Shown here in pieces: positions 39,263 through 49,108 of a DNA stretch of 64,000 nucleotides. Numbering within the stretch: position 1 is the stretch's first letter; each line of letters starts with the position of its first letter. The DNA comes from Arthrobacter sp. Soc17.1.1.1 (GTDB taxonomy: Bacteria; Actinomycetota; Actinomycetes; Actinomycetales; Micrococcaceae), in assembly GCF_036867195.1 (NCBI RefSeq), contig NZ_JBAJII010000001.1, positions 3,472,001-3,536,000 on the forward strand, written 5' to 3'. The notes beneath the pieces are model-generated. The model did not search any database, was not told where the DNA came from, and was given only the letters and a program-made list of their open reading frames with translations. The position numbers and the translations under genes were made by a program.

Positions 39263-40906
39263 CTAGTCGAGCAGCAGGGCCGGCTCCTCGAGGATCGAGG
39301 CGACGTCGGCCATGAAGCGGGCGCTGAGGTCGCCGTCGACCACGCGGTGGTCGAAGGAACCGCCCAGCGTGGTGATCCAGCGCGGGATGACCTCGCCGTC
39401 GAGCACCCAGGGCTTCTGCTTGATGGTGCCGAACGCCACGATCGCGACCTCCCCCGGGTTGATGATCGGCGTCCCGGTGTCGATGCCGAGTGCGCCGATG
39501 TTGGTGATGGTCAGCGTTCCGCCCTGCATCTGGGCAGGCTGCGTCCTGCCGGCCCGCGCCGTCGTCGCAAGCTCGTTCAGCGCCAGCGCCAGTTCCTTGA
39601 GGGAGAGGTCCTGGGCGTCCTTGATGTTGGGCACCATGAGTCCGCGCGGCGTCGCGGCGGCGATCCCGAGGTTCATGAAGTGCTTGACGAGGATCTCGTC
39701 CTCCGCCCAGGTGGCGTTGACGGAGGGATTGCGCGCAGCGGCCCAGATGACGGCCTTCGCGAGGATCAGCAGGGGTGAGACCTTGATGCCCTCGAAGTCC
39801 CGGGACGCCTTGAGGCGCTTGACGAACTCCATGGTGCGGGAGGCGTCCACGTCCACGAAGATGCTGACGTGCGGGGCCGTGAAGGCGCTCTGCACCATCG
39901 CCCGGGCCGTCGCCTTGCGCACACCCTTCACCGGGATGCGCTCGATCCGGCCGCCGCCGAGCAGCGTCCGCTCGGCCCAGAACGAATCGGCTCCGTCCTG
40001 TTCGGCGTCGCGCTGGGACTGGTAACTCATGAGGTCCTGCTTGGTGACCTCGCCGGCGGAGCCCGTGGCCGGGACATCGGCGAGGTCGATCCCGAGATCC
40101 CGCGCGGCCTTGCGGACCGGCGGCTTGGCCAGCACGCGGTTGATGAGCTGGTTCAGCGGGTTCACCCGGGCGGGGTGCTCCGCCCCGGTCGGCTGCGGTG
40201 CCGACGCCGGCTGTCCGGCGGGGCGCGATGCCGACGCCGGCTGTCCGGTCTGCTGCGGCGCTGACGCCGACTGTCCGGCGGGGCGCGGAGCCGGGACGCC
40301 CTCGGCCGCCCTGCCGGCAGGGCCCGCCACGGCCGGCTGCGGTGCCGACTGTCCCGGGACATCGGCCGCGGTCGCCGGTGCCGCTTGCGGCCTGCGGGGG
40401 CGGCGCTTGACGGCGTCGGCCTTCGGCCCTGTGCCGACGAGCGGTCCCGGAGCGGCGTCCGGGGTGGCTTCGGGAGCTGCGGCACCGGGCGCCGCAGCCG
40501 CCGGCGCGCCCGTCCCGGCGCGGGGGCTCGCGTACTCGCCCGGCATCTCGGGGACGGGGATCGGGGCCTCATCGGCATCACCGGTATCACCGGCAGCACC
40601 GGCGGTGTCGGCGACGGCACCGGCCGGAACAGGCCCGGCGTCGCCCGCCGCGCCGGGCGCCGCGGCGGCGTCCTCGACGGAGATGATCGGGGTGCCGACC
40701 TCGATGGTCTCGCCCTCGGCGACGAGCAGTTCGGCGACGGTCCCCGCGTAGGGCGAGGAGAGTTCGACGAGTGACTTCGCAGTCTCGATCTCGCAGATGA
40801 TGTCATTGACGGACACCGCGGCGCCGGGTGCCACCTTCCACTGCACGATCTCCGCCTCGGTGAGGCCCTCGCCGACGTCGGGCAGGTTGAACGTGTTGAG
40901 CGTCAT
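39263..40906 (-). CDS. bkdC: Branched-chain 2-oxoacid dehydrogenase E2 (dihydrolipoyl acyltransferase)
   Basis: 547 residues. A lipoyl domain lies at 1-80 with lipoylated Lys44 ([18 protein letters not shown]). A long Ala/Pro/Gln-rich linker follows, then a peripheral subunit-binding domain ([27 protein letters not shown]). The catalytic CoA-acyltransferase domain ends with the HxxxDG motif in [12 protein letters not shown]. It transfers acyl groups from E1 to CoA in the oxidation of keto acids from Val, Leu and Ile, or possibly pyruvate. The start ATG at 40906 is 10 bp after the E1 beta stop. The dihydrolipoyl dehydrogenase (E3) is not in the window. Confidence 0.95.
   Translation of the reverse strand: MTLNTFNLPDVGEGLTEAEIVQWKVAPGAAVSVNDIICEIETAKSLVELSSPYAGTVAELLVAEGETIEVGTPIISVEDAAAAPGAAGDAGPVPAGAVADTAGAAGDTGDADEAPIPVPEMPGEYASPRAGTGAPAAAAPGAAAPEATPDAAPGPLVGTGPKADAVKRRPRRPQAAPATAADVPGQSAPQPAVAGPAGRAAEGVPAPRPAGQSASAPQQTGQPASASRPAGQPASAPQPTGAEHPARVNPLNQLINRVLAKPPVRKAARDLGIDLADVPATGSAGEVTKQDLMSYQSQRDAEQDGADSFWAERTLLGGGRIERIPVKGVRKATARAMVQSAFTAPHVSIFVDVDASRTMEFVKRLKASRDFEGIKVSPLLILAKAVIWAAARNPSVNATWAEDEILVKHFMNLGIAAATPRGLMVPNIKDAQDLSLKELALALNELATTARAGRTQPAQMQGGTLTITNIGALGIDTGTPIINPGEVAIVAFGTIKQKPWVLDGEVIPRWITTLGGSFDHRVVDGDLSARFMADVASILEEPALLLD
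40201..40290. repeat. Three imperfect 30-bp repeats in the E2 linker
   Basis: Units at 40201-40230, 40231-40260 and 40261-40290 share CCGACGCCGGCTGTCCGG-type cores. On the coding (minus) strand they give a decapeptide repeat of the form GQ(P/S)ASAPQQT, part of the flexible Ala/Pro linker between lipoyl and subunit-binding domains. Confidence 0.75.
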
Positions 40907-40916
40907 GGGGGGTCCT

Positions 40917-41891
40917 TCAGTATGCGAAGGCACGGTCGAGTGCCTCGAGGATGCGGTCGATGTCCGGCAGGTACTGCTCCTCCACACGGGCCACCGGGTA
41001 GGGCATGTGGAAGCCGCCCACGCGGATGACGGGTGCTTCCAGTGAGAGGAAGGCGCGTTCGGAGATCCGTGCGGCGATCTCGCCGCCGATCCCGCCGAAG
41101 GTCGGTGCCTCGTGGGCCACGATCAGCCGGCCGGTACGGGTCACGGACTCCGTGACGGTGTCGAAGTCGATCGGCGAGATGGAGCGGAGGTCGATCACCT
41201 CGACGCTGCGCCCGTCCTCCTCCGCGGCCGCCGCGGCAGCCAGCGCCACGGGGACCAGCGGACCGTACGCCACGATGGTGGCGTCCGTCCCGGACCGCAG
41301 GACGTGGGCGGAGAACGGATCCCCGACGGGGGCCGACGTGTCCACCTCGCCCTTCAGCCAGTAGCGGCGCTTGGGCTCGAAGACGATCACCGGGTCCTCG
41401 CAGGTGACGGCCTGCTGGATCATCCAGTACGCGTCCTGGGCGTTCGACGGCGTGATGATCCGCAGTCCGGCGGTGTGGGCGAACAGCGCCTCGGGAGATT
41501 CAGAGTGGTGCTCCACGCTGCCGATCCCGCCCCCGTAGGGGATGCGGATGACCACGGGGGCGCTCAGCATGCCGTCGCTGCGCGTGCGCAGCTTCGCGAG
41601 CTGGGTGGTGATCTGGTTGAAGCCGGGGAACACGAAGCCGTCGAACTGGATTTCGCAGATGGGCCGGTAGCCCCGCAGGGCCAGCCCGATGGCCGTGCCG
41701 ATGATGCCGGATTCCGCGAGCGGCGAGTCGACCACCCGCAGGGCGCCGAAGTCCTTCTTCAGGCCGTCGGTCACGCGGTACACGCCGCCGAGCTCGCCGA
41801 TGTCCTCGCCCATGAGCAGCGTCTTCGGGTCGTTCTCGAGCGACGCCCTCAGGCCTTCGTTGATCGCCTTCGCGATGGTCATCGTCGCCAT
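40917..41891 (-). CDS. bkdB: Branched-chain 2-oxoacid dehydrogenase E1 beta subunit
   Basis: 324 residues, the usual size. Transketolase-like pyrimidine-binding region: [52 protein letters not shown], and the signature [15 protein letters not shown] with adjacent active-site His residues. The C-terminal domain has [17 protein letters not shown]. It pairs with the alpha subunit to decarboxylate branched 2-oxoacids with thiamine diphosphate. Its ATG overlaps the alpha stop (TGATG). Confidence 0.95.
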   Translation of the reverse strand: MATMTIAKAINEGLRASLENDPKTLLMGEDIGELGGVYRVTDGLKKDFGALRVVDSPLAESGIIGTAIGLALRGYRPICEIQFDGFVFPGFNQITTQLAKLRTRSDGMLSAPVVIRIPYGGGIGSVEHHSESPEALFAHTAGLRIITPSNAQDAYWMIQQAVTCEDPVIVFEPKRRYWLKGEVDTSAPVGDPFSAHVLRSGTDATIVAYGPLVPVALAAAAAAEEDGRSVEVIDLRSISPIDFDTVTESVTRTGRLIVAHEAPTFGGIGGEIAARISERAFLSLEAPVIRVGGFHMPYPVARVEEQYLPDIDRILEALDRAFAY

Positions 41892-43105
41892 CAGGCGTGC
41901 TTCCCTTCGTCGGCGAAGCCGGCTTCGTACTGCTGGAAGAACCGCAGCTCCTCCTGGACGAGCGGATGCGGTTCGGCGTAGACCGCGGCGAACCGGCTCT
42001 CGAGGTCCGGTGCGGTCATGGCCAGCACGACCTGGCGGAGATCCGCGGCCATGGTGGCGGCCTCGGCGCCGAGGTCCTCGAAGAAGGCGTCGTCGGCGAG
42101 GCCCGCGGCGCGGAGATACGTCTCGAGGCGGATCAGCGGGTCCCGGGGCTGCCATTCCTGCTCGTCCTGGGTCAGCCGGTACTTCGTGGGGTCGTCGGCC
42201 GTGGTGTGGGCGCTCATCCGGTACGTGTAGGCCTCGATCAGCACCGGGCCCCTGCCGGACCTCGCGCGCTCGAGCGCCCAGCGCGTGACCGCCTCGACGG
42301 CGACGACGTCGTTGCCGTCCACCCGCACACCGGGGAAGCCGTAGCCCTCCGCCCGCTGGGCGAGGGGCACCTTCGCCTGCACACTCGACGGGACGGAGAT
42401 GGCCCACTGGTTGTTCTGGCAGAAGAACACCACGGGGGCGTCGAAGGAGGCGGCGAACACCATGGACTCGTGGATGTCGCCCTCCGAGCTCGCGCCGTCA
42501 CCGAAGTACGCGATGGAGGCGGCCCGGGGCAGCGACGGGTCGGCGAGCTGGTCCCGCTGGATCCCCATGGCGTAACCCACGGCGTGCAGGGACTGCGCCG
42601 CCAGCACCAGCGTGTACAGGTGGAAGTTCCGCTCGCGGGGGTCCCAGCCGCCGTTCGTCACGCCCCGGAAGAGGCGGAGGATGTCCGACAGCTCGACGCC
42701 CCGGGTGAGCGCGACGCCGTGCTCCCGGTACGTGGGGAACGCATAGTCCTGCGGCGCGAGGGCGCGGCCGGAGCCGATCTGGGCCGCCTCCTGCCCGGTG
42801 AGCGGGACCCAGAGTGCCAGCTGCCCCTGGCGCTGCAGGGCGGTGGACTCCTGGTCGAAGCGGCGGATCAGGAACATATCGCGGTACAGCGAGCGCAGGT
42901 GCCCGGCGTCGTCCGCTGCGAGGTAGGGCGAGAAGTCGACGTGCTCACCGGCGATCGTGGCGGTGAGGCCGCGGGCCAGAGTCCCGTCGGCAGCGAGGAC
43001 CTGCAGCGCCACGGCACCGGGTCCGCCGTCGGGCTCCGCGGGCAGCGTGGCGCGCACGACCTCCTCGGCCTCGAATTCCGCTGCTGGCAATCGGCTGCTG
43101 TTCAT
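41891..43105 (-). CDS. bkdA: Branched-chain 2-oxoacid dehydrogenase E1 alpha subunit
   Basis: 404 residues. The thiamine diphosphate motif is GDGASSEGDIHESMVFAASF ... NNQWAIS; the substrate loop and phosphorylation-type segment are TYRMSAHTTADDPTKYR. PLTGQEAAQIGSGRAL and AFPTYREHGVAL match branched-chain E1 alpha proteins better than pyruvate ones. It is the first gene of the E1 alpha - E1 beta - E2 operon. The start ATG at 43105 follows GAGGAGCAGGA. Two dyads upstream (43129-43182) suggest regulation. Confidence 0.95.
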   Translation of the reverse strand: MNSSRLPAAEFEAEEVVRATLPAEPDGGPGAVALQVLAADGTLARGLTATIAGEHVDFSPYLAADDAGHLRSLYRDMFLIRRFDQESTALQRQGQLALWVPLTGQEAAQIGSGRALAPQDYAFPTYREHGVALTRGVELSDILRLFRGVTNGGWDPRERNFHLYTLVLAAQSLHAVGYAMGIQRDQLADPSLPRAASIAYFGDGASSEGDIHESMVFAASFDAPVVFFCQNNQWAISVPSSVQAKVPLAQRAEGYGFPGVRVDGNDVVAVEAVTRWALERARSGRGPVLIEAYTYRMSAHTTADDPTKYRLTQDEQEWQPRDPLIRLETYLRAAGLADDAFFEDLGAEAATMAADLRQVVLAMTAPDLESRFAAVYAEPHPLVQEELRFFQQYEAGFADEGKHA

Positions 43106-43128
43106 TCCTGCTCCTCACCCGACGCTGT

Positions 43129-43189
43129 ACATTCCGCAAGAGGAATGTGTGCCGTAAGTCATACACCGCCGAACATATGTTCCGGCGGC
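43129..43189 (-). promoter_or_regulatory. Dyad operators upstream of the 2-oxoacid dehydrogenase operon
   Basis: ACATTCC-(6 nt)-GGAATGT (43129-43148), 7-bp arms, and GAACATATGTTC (43171-43182), a perfect 12-bp palindrome flanked by CCGCC and GGCGG. Both lie within 80 bp of the E1 alpha start at 43105. TATGAC on the minus strand (43163-43158) between them is a possible -10. The proteins that bind are unknown; no regulator gene is adjacent. Confidence 0.55.
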
Positions 43190-43250
43190 ATCTCGACCAA
43201 GACTAATCAGCGCGCGCCCGTAGGCCTATTTAAGACAGGCTCACATCGCC

Positions 43251-44405
43251 TCACCCTGCGGCCGGGCGGTGGCTGTACTCTCCGCACAGCTCGAGGAATC
43301 GGCTGTTGGCCGCTTCCTCCCCGATCGAGACGCGCACGCCCTCCGAGCCGAAGGCGCGGACCGAGAGCGCCCGCTCGGCGGCCCGCGCGGCGAAGTCCTG
43401 CGTGTGCTCGCCGAGCGCCAGCCAGACGAAGTTCCCCTCCGCCTCGGGGACGTCCCAGCCGAGGTCCCGGAGTCCGCCGACCACGCGGGTCCGCTCGTCC
43501 ACGATGGACTGCACCCTGGCTTCCACCGCGTCGATGTGCCGGAGGGAGGCCACGGCGGCGTGCTCGGCGACCTGCGACACGGCGAACGGCACCGCCGAGA
43601 CCCTGAGGTGCTCGGTGAGCCCCTGCTGCGCGACGGAGTACCCGACCCGCAGTCCCGCGAGGCCGTGGGCCTTCGAGAAGGTACGCAGGACGATGACGTT
43701 CGGGTACTCCCGGTACAGCTCGATCCCGTCGACGGCGTCGTCGCGCCGCACGAACTCCTGGTACGCCTCGTCGATCACGACGACGACGTGCGCGGGCACC
43801 TGCGCGAGGAAGCCCACCACCTCGTCCCGCGTGAGGATCGGCCCGGTGGGGTTGTTCGGCGTGCAGAGCAGCACCACGCGCGTGCGGTCGGTGACGGCCC
43901 GGGCCATCGCCTCGAGGTCGTGCGTCCCGTCCGCCCGGACCGGGACCTGCACACCCGTGGCACCGGCGAGGCCCACGCTGATGGGGTAGGCCTCGAAGGA
44001 CCGCCAGGCGTAGACCACCTCGTCGGGCGCGTCGAAGTCGTTCTGCCCGGCGAAGGTGGCGAGGATCTGGTTCAGGGCGCCGAGACTGCCCGCCCCGGTC
44101 ACGATGTCGGTGGGAGGGACGCCCAGATACCCGGCCAGTTCGGTCCGCAGGGCTGTCGTCAGGGGGTCCGGGTAGCGGTTGACGGAGGTCTCGGCCGCGA
44201 TGGCCTCGAGCACGGCCGGGAGGGGCGGCAGCGGGTTCTCGTTCGAGGAGAGCTTGAAGCTGTCCAGTCCCTCCACGACGACGGGCGGCTTGCCCGCCGC
44301 GTAGCGCGGCAGCTTCCCGAGCACGCCGCGCGGCCGGATGCCTGCGTCGCTGCGGGGATCCGCCTGGTCGGAGGGGGTTGCCGGAAGGTCATCGATCGAC
44401 GTCAT
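43251..44405 (-). CDS. hisC: Histidinol-phosphate / aromatic aminotransferase
   Basis: 384 residues, a fold-type I PLP enzyme with KLSSNENPLPPLPAVLEAIA, PNNPTGPIL, the Asp and Tyr of VVIDEAYQEFV, and the PLP lysine in RTFSKAHGLAGLRVGY. The SNENPLPPLP start is typical of actinobacterial HisC2/Pat proteins, which act on aromatic amino acids or histidinol phosphate. No other his genes are nearby, so the aromatic role is slightly favoured. Its start overlaps the stop of the hydrolase gene upstream by 4 nt, an unexpected operon partner. Confidence 0.9.
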   Translation of the reverse strand: MTSIDDLPATPSDQADPRSDAGIRPRGVLGKLPRYAAGKPPVVVEGLDSFKLSSNENPLPPLPAVLEAIAAETSVNRYPDPLTTALRTELAGYLGVPPTDIVTGAGSLGALNQILATFAGQNDFDAPDEVVYAWRSFEAYPISVGLAGATGVQVPVRADGTHDLEAMARAVTDRTRVVLLCTPNNPTGPILTRDEVVGFLAQVPAHVVVVIDEAYQEFVRRDDAVDGIELYREYPNVIVLRTFSKAHGLAGLRVGYSVAQQGLTEHLRVSAVPFAVSQVAEHAAVASLRHIDAVEARVQSIVDERTRVVGGLRDLGWDVPEAEGNFVWLALGEHTQDFAARAAERALSVRAFGSEGVRVSIGEEAANSRFLELCGEYSHRPAAG

Positions 44406-45688
44406 GGGTTCAGCCTAGACCCGCCGTCCCGGGGGCCGCGCGGGGTCGGCGGGCCGGCGTCCCGCGCCGGCGGAGGCTTCCGGGTGGCCGTGAAGGAGTA
44501 GCGGTGGGCCGTCCCGGCGGCGGCCGCCGTGGCCAGCAGGGCCGACGCCGGCGCCAGCGACGGGGCGTCGCTGGCATCCACCAGCCGCGCCCCGACCGCG
44601 TAGTTCTCCAGCGAGTGGGCCGCTCCGGGGCCGCGCGGCTCCTCGGAACCGTCCTCCCTGCGGGCGGGGGCCGGCACAGGGGTGTCGAGCTCCACGGTGG
44701 TGCGGTGCCGGCCGTCGGCGTTGGGCAGGGCCTCGAGCCGCGGCACGGCGTCGTCGTGGTGCTCGAGGTGCAGGTACTCGCCCGGGCCTCCCGCGTGCAG
44801 CCCCGTCGGTGAGCCGACGGTCAGGACCACCTGCACCTCGAACCGCTCCCCGACACCGCCCGACCCGGCGAGGTTCACGGCATGGAGTCCGCCCTGGCTG
44901 TAGCCGGCGACGATGAGCGCATCGCCGTCGCGAGCGCCCGCCCGCCCGAGCGCCTCGAGCACCGCCGCGTCGGTGAACCGGCTGTCCTCCCCGAACGCCT
45001 CCGCGACCCCTCCGGCGTCGAACGGGTTGCTGCCCGGCCCGCGGATGCGCCCCTCCTGCGTACCCGGGAGGACGACGACGTAGACGGGGTCCGCGGCGGT
45101 CCCGGCCCGGAGCACCTCGAAGGTCCCCGGGTCCTCGGCCTCGACGGCGGCCAGGCGATCGACGAGTCCCGCAACCGTGCCGTCGAAGGCGACCGGCGTC
45201 CCGGCGTCCCGCCCGCGGAGCCCGATGGGCCCGACCTCCAGCGCGCCGCCACGGACGGCTCCGCGGGCGAGGGCGCGGGCCGCCGCCTCGTGCCGGGCGC
45301 GGGCCGACCCGGTGATCGCGGCGGCCGCCGCGTCGGCCAGGCGGTAGGCCGCCAGGCTCGCGGCCAGCCGGTCCCTCGCGGCCGCCAGCGCGCGGCCGTT
45401 GTCCAGGGCCGAGGTCCAGGCTGCGTCGAGGTGTGCGAGCGCCGCCTGGTACGACGGCCCCGCGACCCCGCCGGGCGGATGGAGGTGGAGGAGCCGCCAG
45501 GGCAGTTCAGCGAGGTCCCGGTCGAGGAAGGTGAGGGCGACCGCGACGCCCCCGGTGTCCGTCGCGAGGAGCGAGAGCACCCGCACCGCCTCGTCGAGCT
45601 CCTGCCACTGGAAACGGATGCCGCCCACGCCCCCGCGGACGGTGAGTGGTCCGTCGTCGCCCTGGACGGGGCGGAGTCCGTCCGTCAC
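44402..45688 (-). CDS. Alpha/beta hydrolase-like protein paired with a WXG-like protein
   Basis: 428 residues from GTG 45688, which overlaps the upstream stop as GTGA. The first about 200 residues are Ala-rich helices (LDAAWTSALDNGRALAAARD, LAAYRLADAAAAAITG). The second half is a hydrolase domain with VYVVVLPGTQEG, the nucleophile elbow GYSQGGLHAVNLA and TVGSPTGLH. The helical front part with WQELDEAVRVLSLL resembles the N-terminal regions of type VII-associated effectors. Preceded by a WXG100-like gene, it may be a secreted or self-associated lipase-type protein; no signal peptide is present. It is followed by hisC with a 4-nt overlap. Confidence 0.75.
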   Translation of the reverse strand: MTDGLRPVQGDDGPLTVRGGVGGIRFQWQELDEAVRVLSLLATDTGGVAVALTFLDRDLAELPWRLLHLHPPGGVAGPSYQAALAHLDAAWTSALDNGRALAAARDRLAASLAAYRLADAAAAAITGSARARHEAAARALARGAVRGGALEVGPIGLRGRDAGTPVAFDGTVAGLVDRLAAVEAEDPGTFEVLRAGTAADPVYVVVLPGTQEGRIRGPGSNPFDAGGVAEAFGEDSRFTDAAVLEALGRAGARDGDALIVAGYSQGGLHAVNLAGSGGVGERFEVQVVLTVGSPTGLHAGGPGEYLHLEHHDDAVPRLEALPNADGRHRTTVELDTPVPAPARREDGSEEPRGPGAAHSLENYAVGARLVDASDAPSLAPASALLATAAAAGTAHRYSFTATRKPPPARDAGPPTPRGPRDGGSRLNP

Positions 45689-45990
45689 GGCCCTGCCTGC
45701 CCCTGCAGGGCCTCCGCCTCGAGGAGCAGAGCCCCGTAGACGTGCAGGTCTGCTGCCGCCGAGTCCAGGAGGTCGATGGTCCGCGACAGCTCGGTGCACC
45801 GCTCGGAGAGATAGACCCTGAAGGCGGCGCCGGCGGGCGACTCCCAGGAGAGCAGGGAGACCGACAGCGCGTGCCGCCTGATGCCCTGGAGCTGCTCCGC
45901 ATGGCGCCGGAGAGCGGCTTCGAGGCCCACGACCTGCCGACTCGCTGCCACTCCCGGTTCCCACCCTGCAGCGTCCGGCGTGCTGTCCAT
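45685..45990 (-). CDS. WXG100 (ESAT-6)-like small helical protein
   Basis: 101 residues, nearly all helical with a central turn SWESPAGAAFRVYL, close to the W-x-G turn of WXG100 proteins; the two flanking helices are about 40 residues each (RRHAEQLQGIRRHALSVSL and LSERCTELSRTIDLLDSAAA). It lies immediately before the helical-hydrolase gene (GTGA overlap), the typical layout of a small partner plus a large protein exported by an ESX-like system. No ESX core gene is in the window. The classification rests on shape and one motif. Confidence 0.6.
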   Translation of the reverse strand: MDSTPDAAGWEPGVAASRQVVGLEAALRRHAEQLQGIRRHALSVSLLSWESPAGAAFRVYLSERCTELSRTIDLLDSAAADLHVYGALLLEAEALQGQAGP

Positions 45991-46119
45991 GGCCGTTCCC
46001 CTTCCTGGCGTCCCTCCACGCTAGGAAGGGGGACGGCGCCGGACGGCGGCACCGACGGCTATGTGGACACCGACGGCGATGGACAGCGGCGGCTCCGCGG
46101 GCCATGAAAGGATGGGACC

Positions 46120-47550
46120 ATGGCTGACTCCGCTCTCCCCCGCGTCGAATTCGCTGCACTGTCCCGAGGCGAGGGGACGTCGCTGACCCTCGGACCCCTC
46201 GACGGCCGGTACCGGGAAGCGGTCGCCCCGCTCATCGATCATCTCTCCGAGGCTGCCCTCAACCGCGACCGCGTGCACGTCGAGGTCGAGTGGCTCATCC
46301 ACCTCACGCGCGGGTCCGTCCTGCCCGGGACCGGGCCGCTCTCCGAGGAGCAGGAGGCCGGCCTCCGCGCCGTCGTCACGTCCTTCGACGCCGCGTCCGT
46401 GGCCGAGCTCGGCGAGATCGAGGCCGTCACCGTGCATGACGTGAAGGCCGTGGAGTACTACCTCGGGCGGCGCCTGGAGGGACTCGGTATCGCCCACCTG
46501 AAGCCCCTCGTCCACTTCGGCTGCACCTCGGAGGACATCAACAACCTCTCCTACGCCCTGGGGATCAAGGGTGCCGTCCTCGGCACCTGGCTCCCTGCCG
46601 CGCGCAGCCTCGTCCAGGCGATCGGGGACCTCGCGCGGTCCACGCGGGACACCCCGATGCTGTCCCGCACCCACGGCCAGCCGGCCACGCCCACCACGCT
46701 GGGCAAGGAGATGGCCGTCGTCGCGCACCGCCTGACACGGCAGCTCGAGCGCATCGCCGCCACGGAGTTCCTCGGCAAGATCAACGGGGCCACCGGCACG
46801 TACGCCGCCCACTACGCCTCGGCCCCGCAGGCCGACTGGCAGGAGGTGTCCCGCTCCTTCGTGGAGGGCCTGGGGCTCTCCTGGAACCCGCTGACCACCC
46901 AGATCGAATCGCACGACTGGCAGGCGGAGCTGTACTCGGACGTGGCCCGGTTCAACCGGATCCTGCACAACTTCTGCACGGACGTGTGGAGCTACATCTC
47001 CATCGGGTACTTCGCCCAGGTCCCGGTGGCCGGCGCCACGGGCTCCTCCACGATGCCCCACAAGGTCAACCCCATCCGCTTCGAGAACGCGGAGGCGAAC
47101 CTCGAGATCTCCTCGGCGCTGCTCGACGTCCTGGCCTCCACCCTCGTGACCTCGCGCTGGCAGCGCGACCTGACGGACTCGTCGAGCCAGCGCAACATCG
47201 GCGTGGCCCTCGGGCACTCACTGCTCGCCATCTCGAACGTCGCCAAGGGCCTGGCACGGCTCGACGTCGCGGAGGACGTGCTCGCGGCGGATCTCGACGG
47301 GAACTGGGAGGTGCTCGGGGAGGCGGTGCAGATGGTCATGCGGGCCGAGGCGATCGCGGGTGTACCGGGTCTCGACGACCCGTACGAGCGGCTCAAGGAA
47401 CTCACGCGGGGACGCCGCGTGGACGCGGACCGCATGCGTGAGTTCGTCGGCGGTCTCGGCCTGAGCGAGGCGGCACGGGAGCGCCTGCTCGCCCTGTCCC
47501 CCGCGAGCTACACGGGCATCGCGGACCGCCTCGTGGACCACCTCGGCTGA
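46120..47550 (+). CDS. purB: Adenylosuccinate lyase
   Basis: 476 residues of the fumarase/aspartase superfamily. It removes fumarate from SAICAR and adenylosuccinate in purine synthesis. The signature GSSTMPHKVNP is complete; the catalytic His and Ser regions TRTHGQPATPTTLGKE and ATGSSTMPHK are present, as are VHFGCTSEDINNLSYAL and the substrate segment ESHDWQAEL. The start ATG at 46120 follows AAAGGATGGGACC. It has its own transcription unit; the next gene (47636) is 85 bp downstream. Confidence 0.97.
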   Translation: MADSALPRVEFAALSRGEGTSLTLGPLDGRYREAVAPLIDHLSEAALNRDRVHVEVEWLIHLTRGSVLPGTGPLSEEQEAGLRAVVTSFDAASVAELGEIEAVTVHDVKAVEYYLGRRLEGLGIAHLKPLVHFGCTSEDINNLSYALGIKGAVLGTWLPAARSLVQAIGDLARSTRDTPMLSRTHGQPATPTTLGKEMAVVAHRLTRQLERIAATEFLGKINGATGTYAAHYASAPQADWQEVSRSFVEGLGLSWNPLTTQIESHDWQAELYSDVARFNRILHNFCTDVWSYISIGYFAQVPVAGATGSSTMPHKVNPIRFENAEANLEISSALLDVLASTLVTSRWQRDLTDSSSQRNIGVALGHSLLAISNVAKGLARLDVAEDVLAADLDGNWEVLGEAVQMVMRAEAIAGVPGLDDPYERLKELTRGRRVDADRMREFVGGLGLSEAARERLLALSPASYTGIADRLVDHLG

Positions 47551-47635
47551 GCCCGGACCGCTAGCAGAACGCGCCCGCCCTCGGCGGCCGCATGCCTTCT
47601 TGACGCCGTCTCCGTGCGGGGAGAACGCTGGTGGG

Positions 47636-49078
47636 ATGGAGTGGGTGACCGGCGTCCTGACGGCGGAGGACTACGAGGTGGGCCGCCAGATCGTGCAGCG
47701 CGGCGTGGCCGCCGTGTACCTCATCGCCTTCCTGTCCGCCGTCGCCCAGTTCCCCGCCCTCCTCGGTGAGAAAGGGCTGATGCCCGTCCCGGTGTTCCTC
47801 GACCGGGCCGGCAGCCGGGCCGGCCCGTCGCTGTTCCGCCGGCACTACTCGGACCGCCTGCTGCTCACGGTGGCGTGGACCGGCGCGGCCGTCTCCGCCC
47901 TGCTGGTGCTCGGCCTCCCCCAGGCCGGGCCGCCCTGGGTGCCGCTCGTGGCGTTCCTGCTCATCTGGTGGCTCTACACCTCGATTGTGAACGTGGGCCA
48001 GACGTTCTACGGGTTCGGCTGGGAGAGCCTGCTCCTCGAGGCCGGCTTCATCGTCGCGTTCCTCGGCTCGAACGAGGTGGCGCCGCCCTTCCTGGTCCTG
48101 CTGATGATCCGCTGGCTCGTGTTCCGGCTCGAATTCGGCGCGGGCATGATCAAGATGCGCGGTGACCGGTCCTGGCGTGACCTGACGGCCCTGTACTACC
48201 ACCACGAGACCCAGCCGATGCCGAACCCGGCCAGCCGGTTCTTCCACCTCCTGCCCAAGCCGCTGCACCGCATCGAGGTGGCGGGCAACCACGTCACGCA
48301 GCTCGCGGTACCGTTCCTGCTGTTCGCACCCCAGCCGGTCGCGGGTTTCGCGGCGCTGGTGATGATCGTGACGCAGGGCTGGCTGGTGCTGTCGGGCAAC
48401 TTCGCGTGGCTGAACACGCTGACGATCATCCTGGCGTTCGGCGCCGTGCCCGACTCCTTCTACGAGGCGGTGTTCCCGGCCCTCGACGTGTCCGGTGGGT
48501 ACGCGCCGACGCCGCTGTGGTTCACGCTCGTCGTGGTCCTCGCGATGCTGCTCCTGGCCTACCTGAGCTGGCCGTCGCTGGTGAACCTGTTCGCGCGCCG
48601 GCAGCTCATGAATGCGAGCTTCAACCGCTGGCACCTCGGCAACGCGTATGGCGCCTTCGGCAGCGTCACGCAGGTCCGCCACGAGGTGATCGTGGAGGGG
48701 ACGCTCGACGACGCCGGGCCCGGCGCGCAGTGGCGCGAATACGAGTTCAAGGGCAAGCCCGGTGACCCCACCCGGCTGCCCCGCCAGTTCGCGCCCTACC
48801 ACCTGCGGCTGGACTGGATGATGTGGTTCCTCGCGCTCGGGTCCGACGGCGGCTGGTTCACGCCGTTCCTCGTCAAGCTCCTGCAGGCGGACCCGCTGAT
48901 CCTGAAGCTGCTGCGGAAGGACCCGTTCGACGGCGCGCGGCCCCGCTACGTGCGGGCGCGCGTCTTCCTCTACCGCTTCGCGACGCGGGAGGAGAAGCGG
49001 GAGACGGGGCTGGTGTGGATCCGTGAACCGCAGGGCGTGCTCGTCAACGCGGCGTCGCTGCGTGCCGAGGCGTCCTGA
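47636..49078 (+). CDS. Lipase maturation factor family membrane protein
   Basis: 480 residues. Several transmembrane helices (about 7) in the first 330 residues, including AVYLIAFLSAVAQFPALLG, LVAFLLIWWLYTSIVNVGQTF and FAALVMIVTQGWLVLSGNFA. The family stretches QTFYGFGWESLLLEAGF, RLEFGAGMIKMRGDRSWRDL and TQPMPNPAS are clear LMF1/LMF2 motifs, also seen in vitamin-K-epoxide-type folds. In vertebrates the family helps lipases fold; the bacterial role is unknown. The start ATG at 47636 follows a moderate GGTGGG. It has a cytosolic or exoplasmic C-terminal region rich in charged residues. Confidence 0.85.
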   Translation: MEWVTGVLTAEDYEVGRQIVQRGVAAVYLIAFLSAVAQFPALLGEKGLMPVPVFLDRAGSRAGPSLFRRHYSDRLLLTVAWTGAAVSALLVLGLPQAGPPWVPLVAFLLIWWLYTSIVNVGQTFYGFGWESLLLEAGFIVAFLGSNEVAPPFLVLLMIRWLVFRLEFGAGMIKMRGDRSWRDLTALYYHHETQPMPNPASRFFHLLPKPLHRIEVAGNHVTQLAVPFLLFAPQPVAGFAALVMIVTQGWLVLSGNFAWLNTLTIILAFGAVPDSFYEAVFPALDVSGGYAPTPLWFTLVVVLAMLLLAYLSWPSLVNLFARRQLMNASFNRWHLGNAYGAFGSVTQVRHEVIVEGTLDDAGPGAQWREYEFKGKPGDPTRLPRQFAPYHLRLDWMMWFLALGSDGGWFTPFLVKLLQADPLILKLLRKDPFDGARPRYVRARVFLYRFATREEKRETGLVWIREPQGVLVNAASLRAEAS

Positions 49079-49108
49079 TACACCAGGGCCGGCCGGCTTC
49101 GGACCCCG

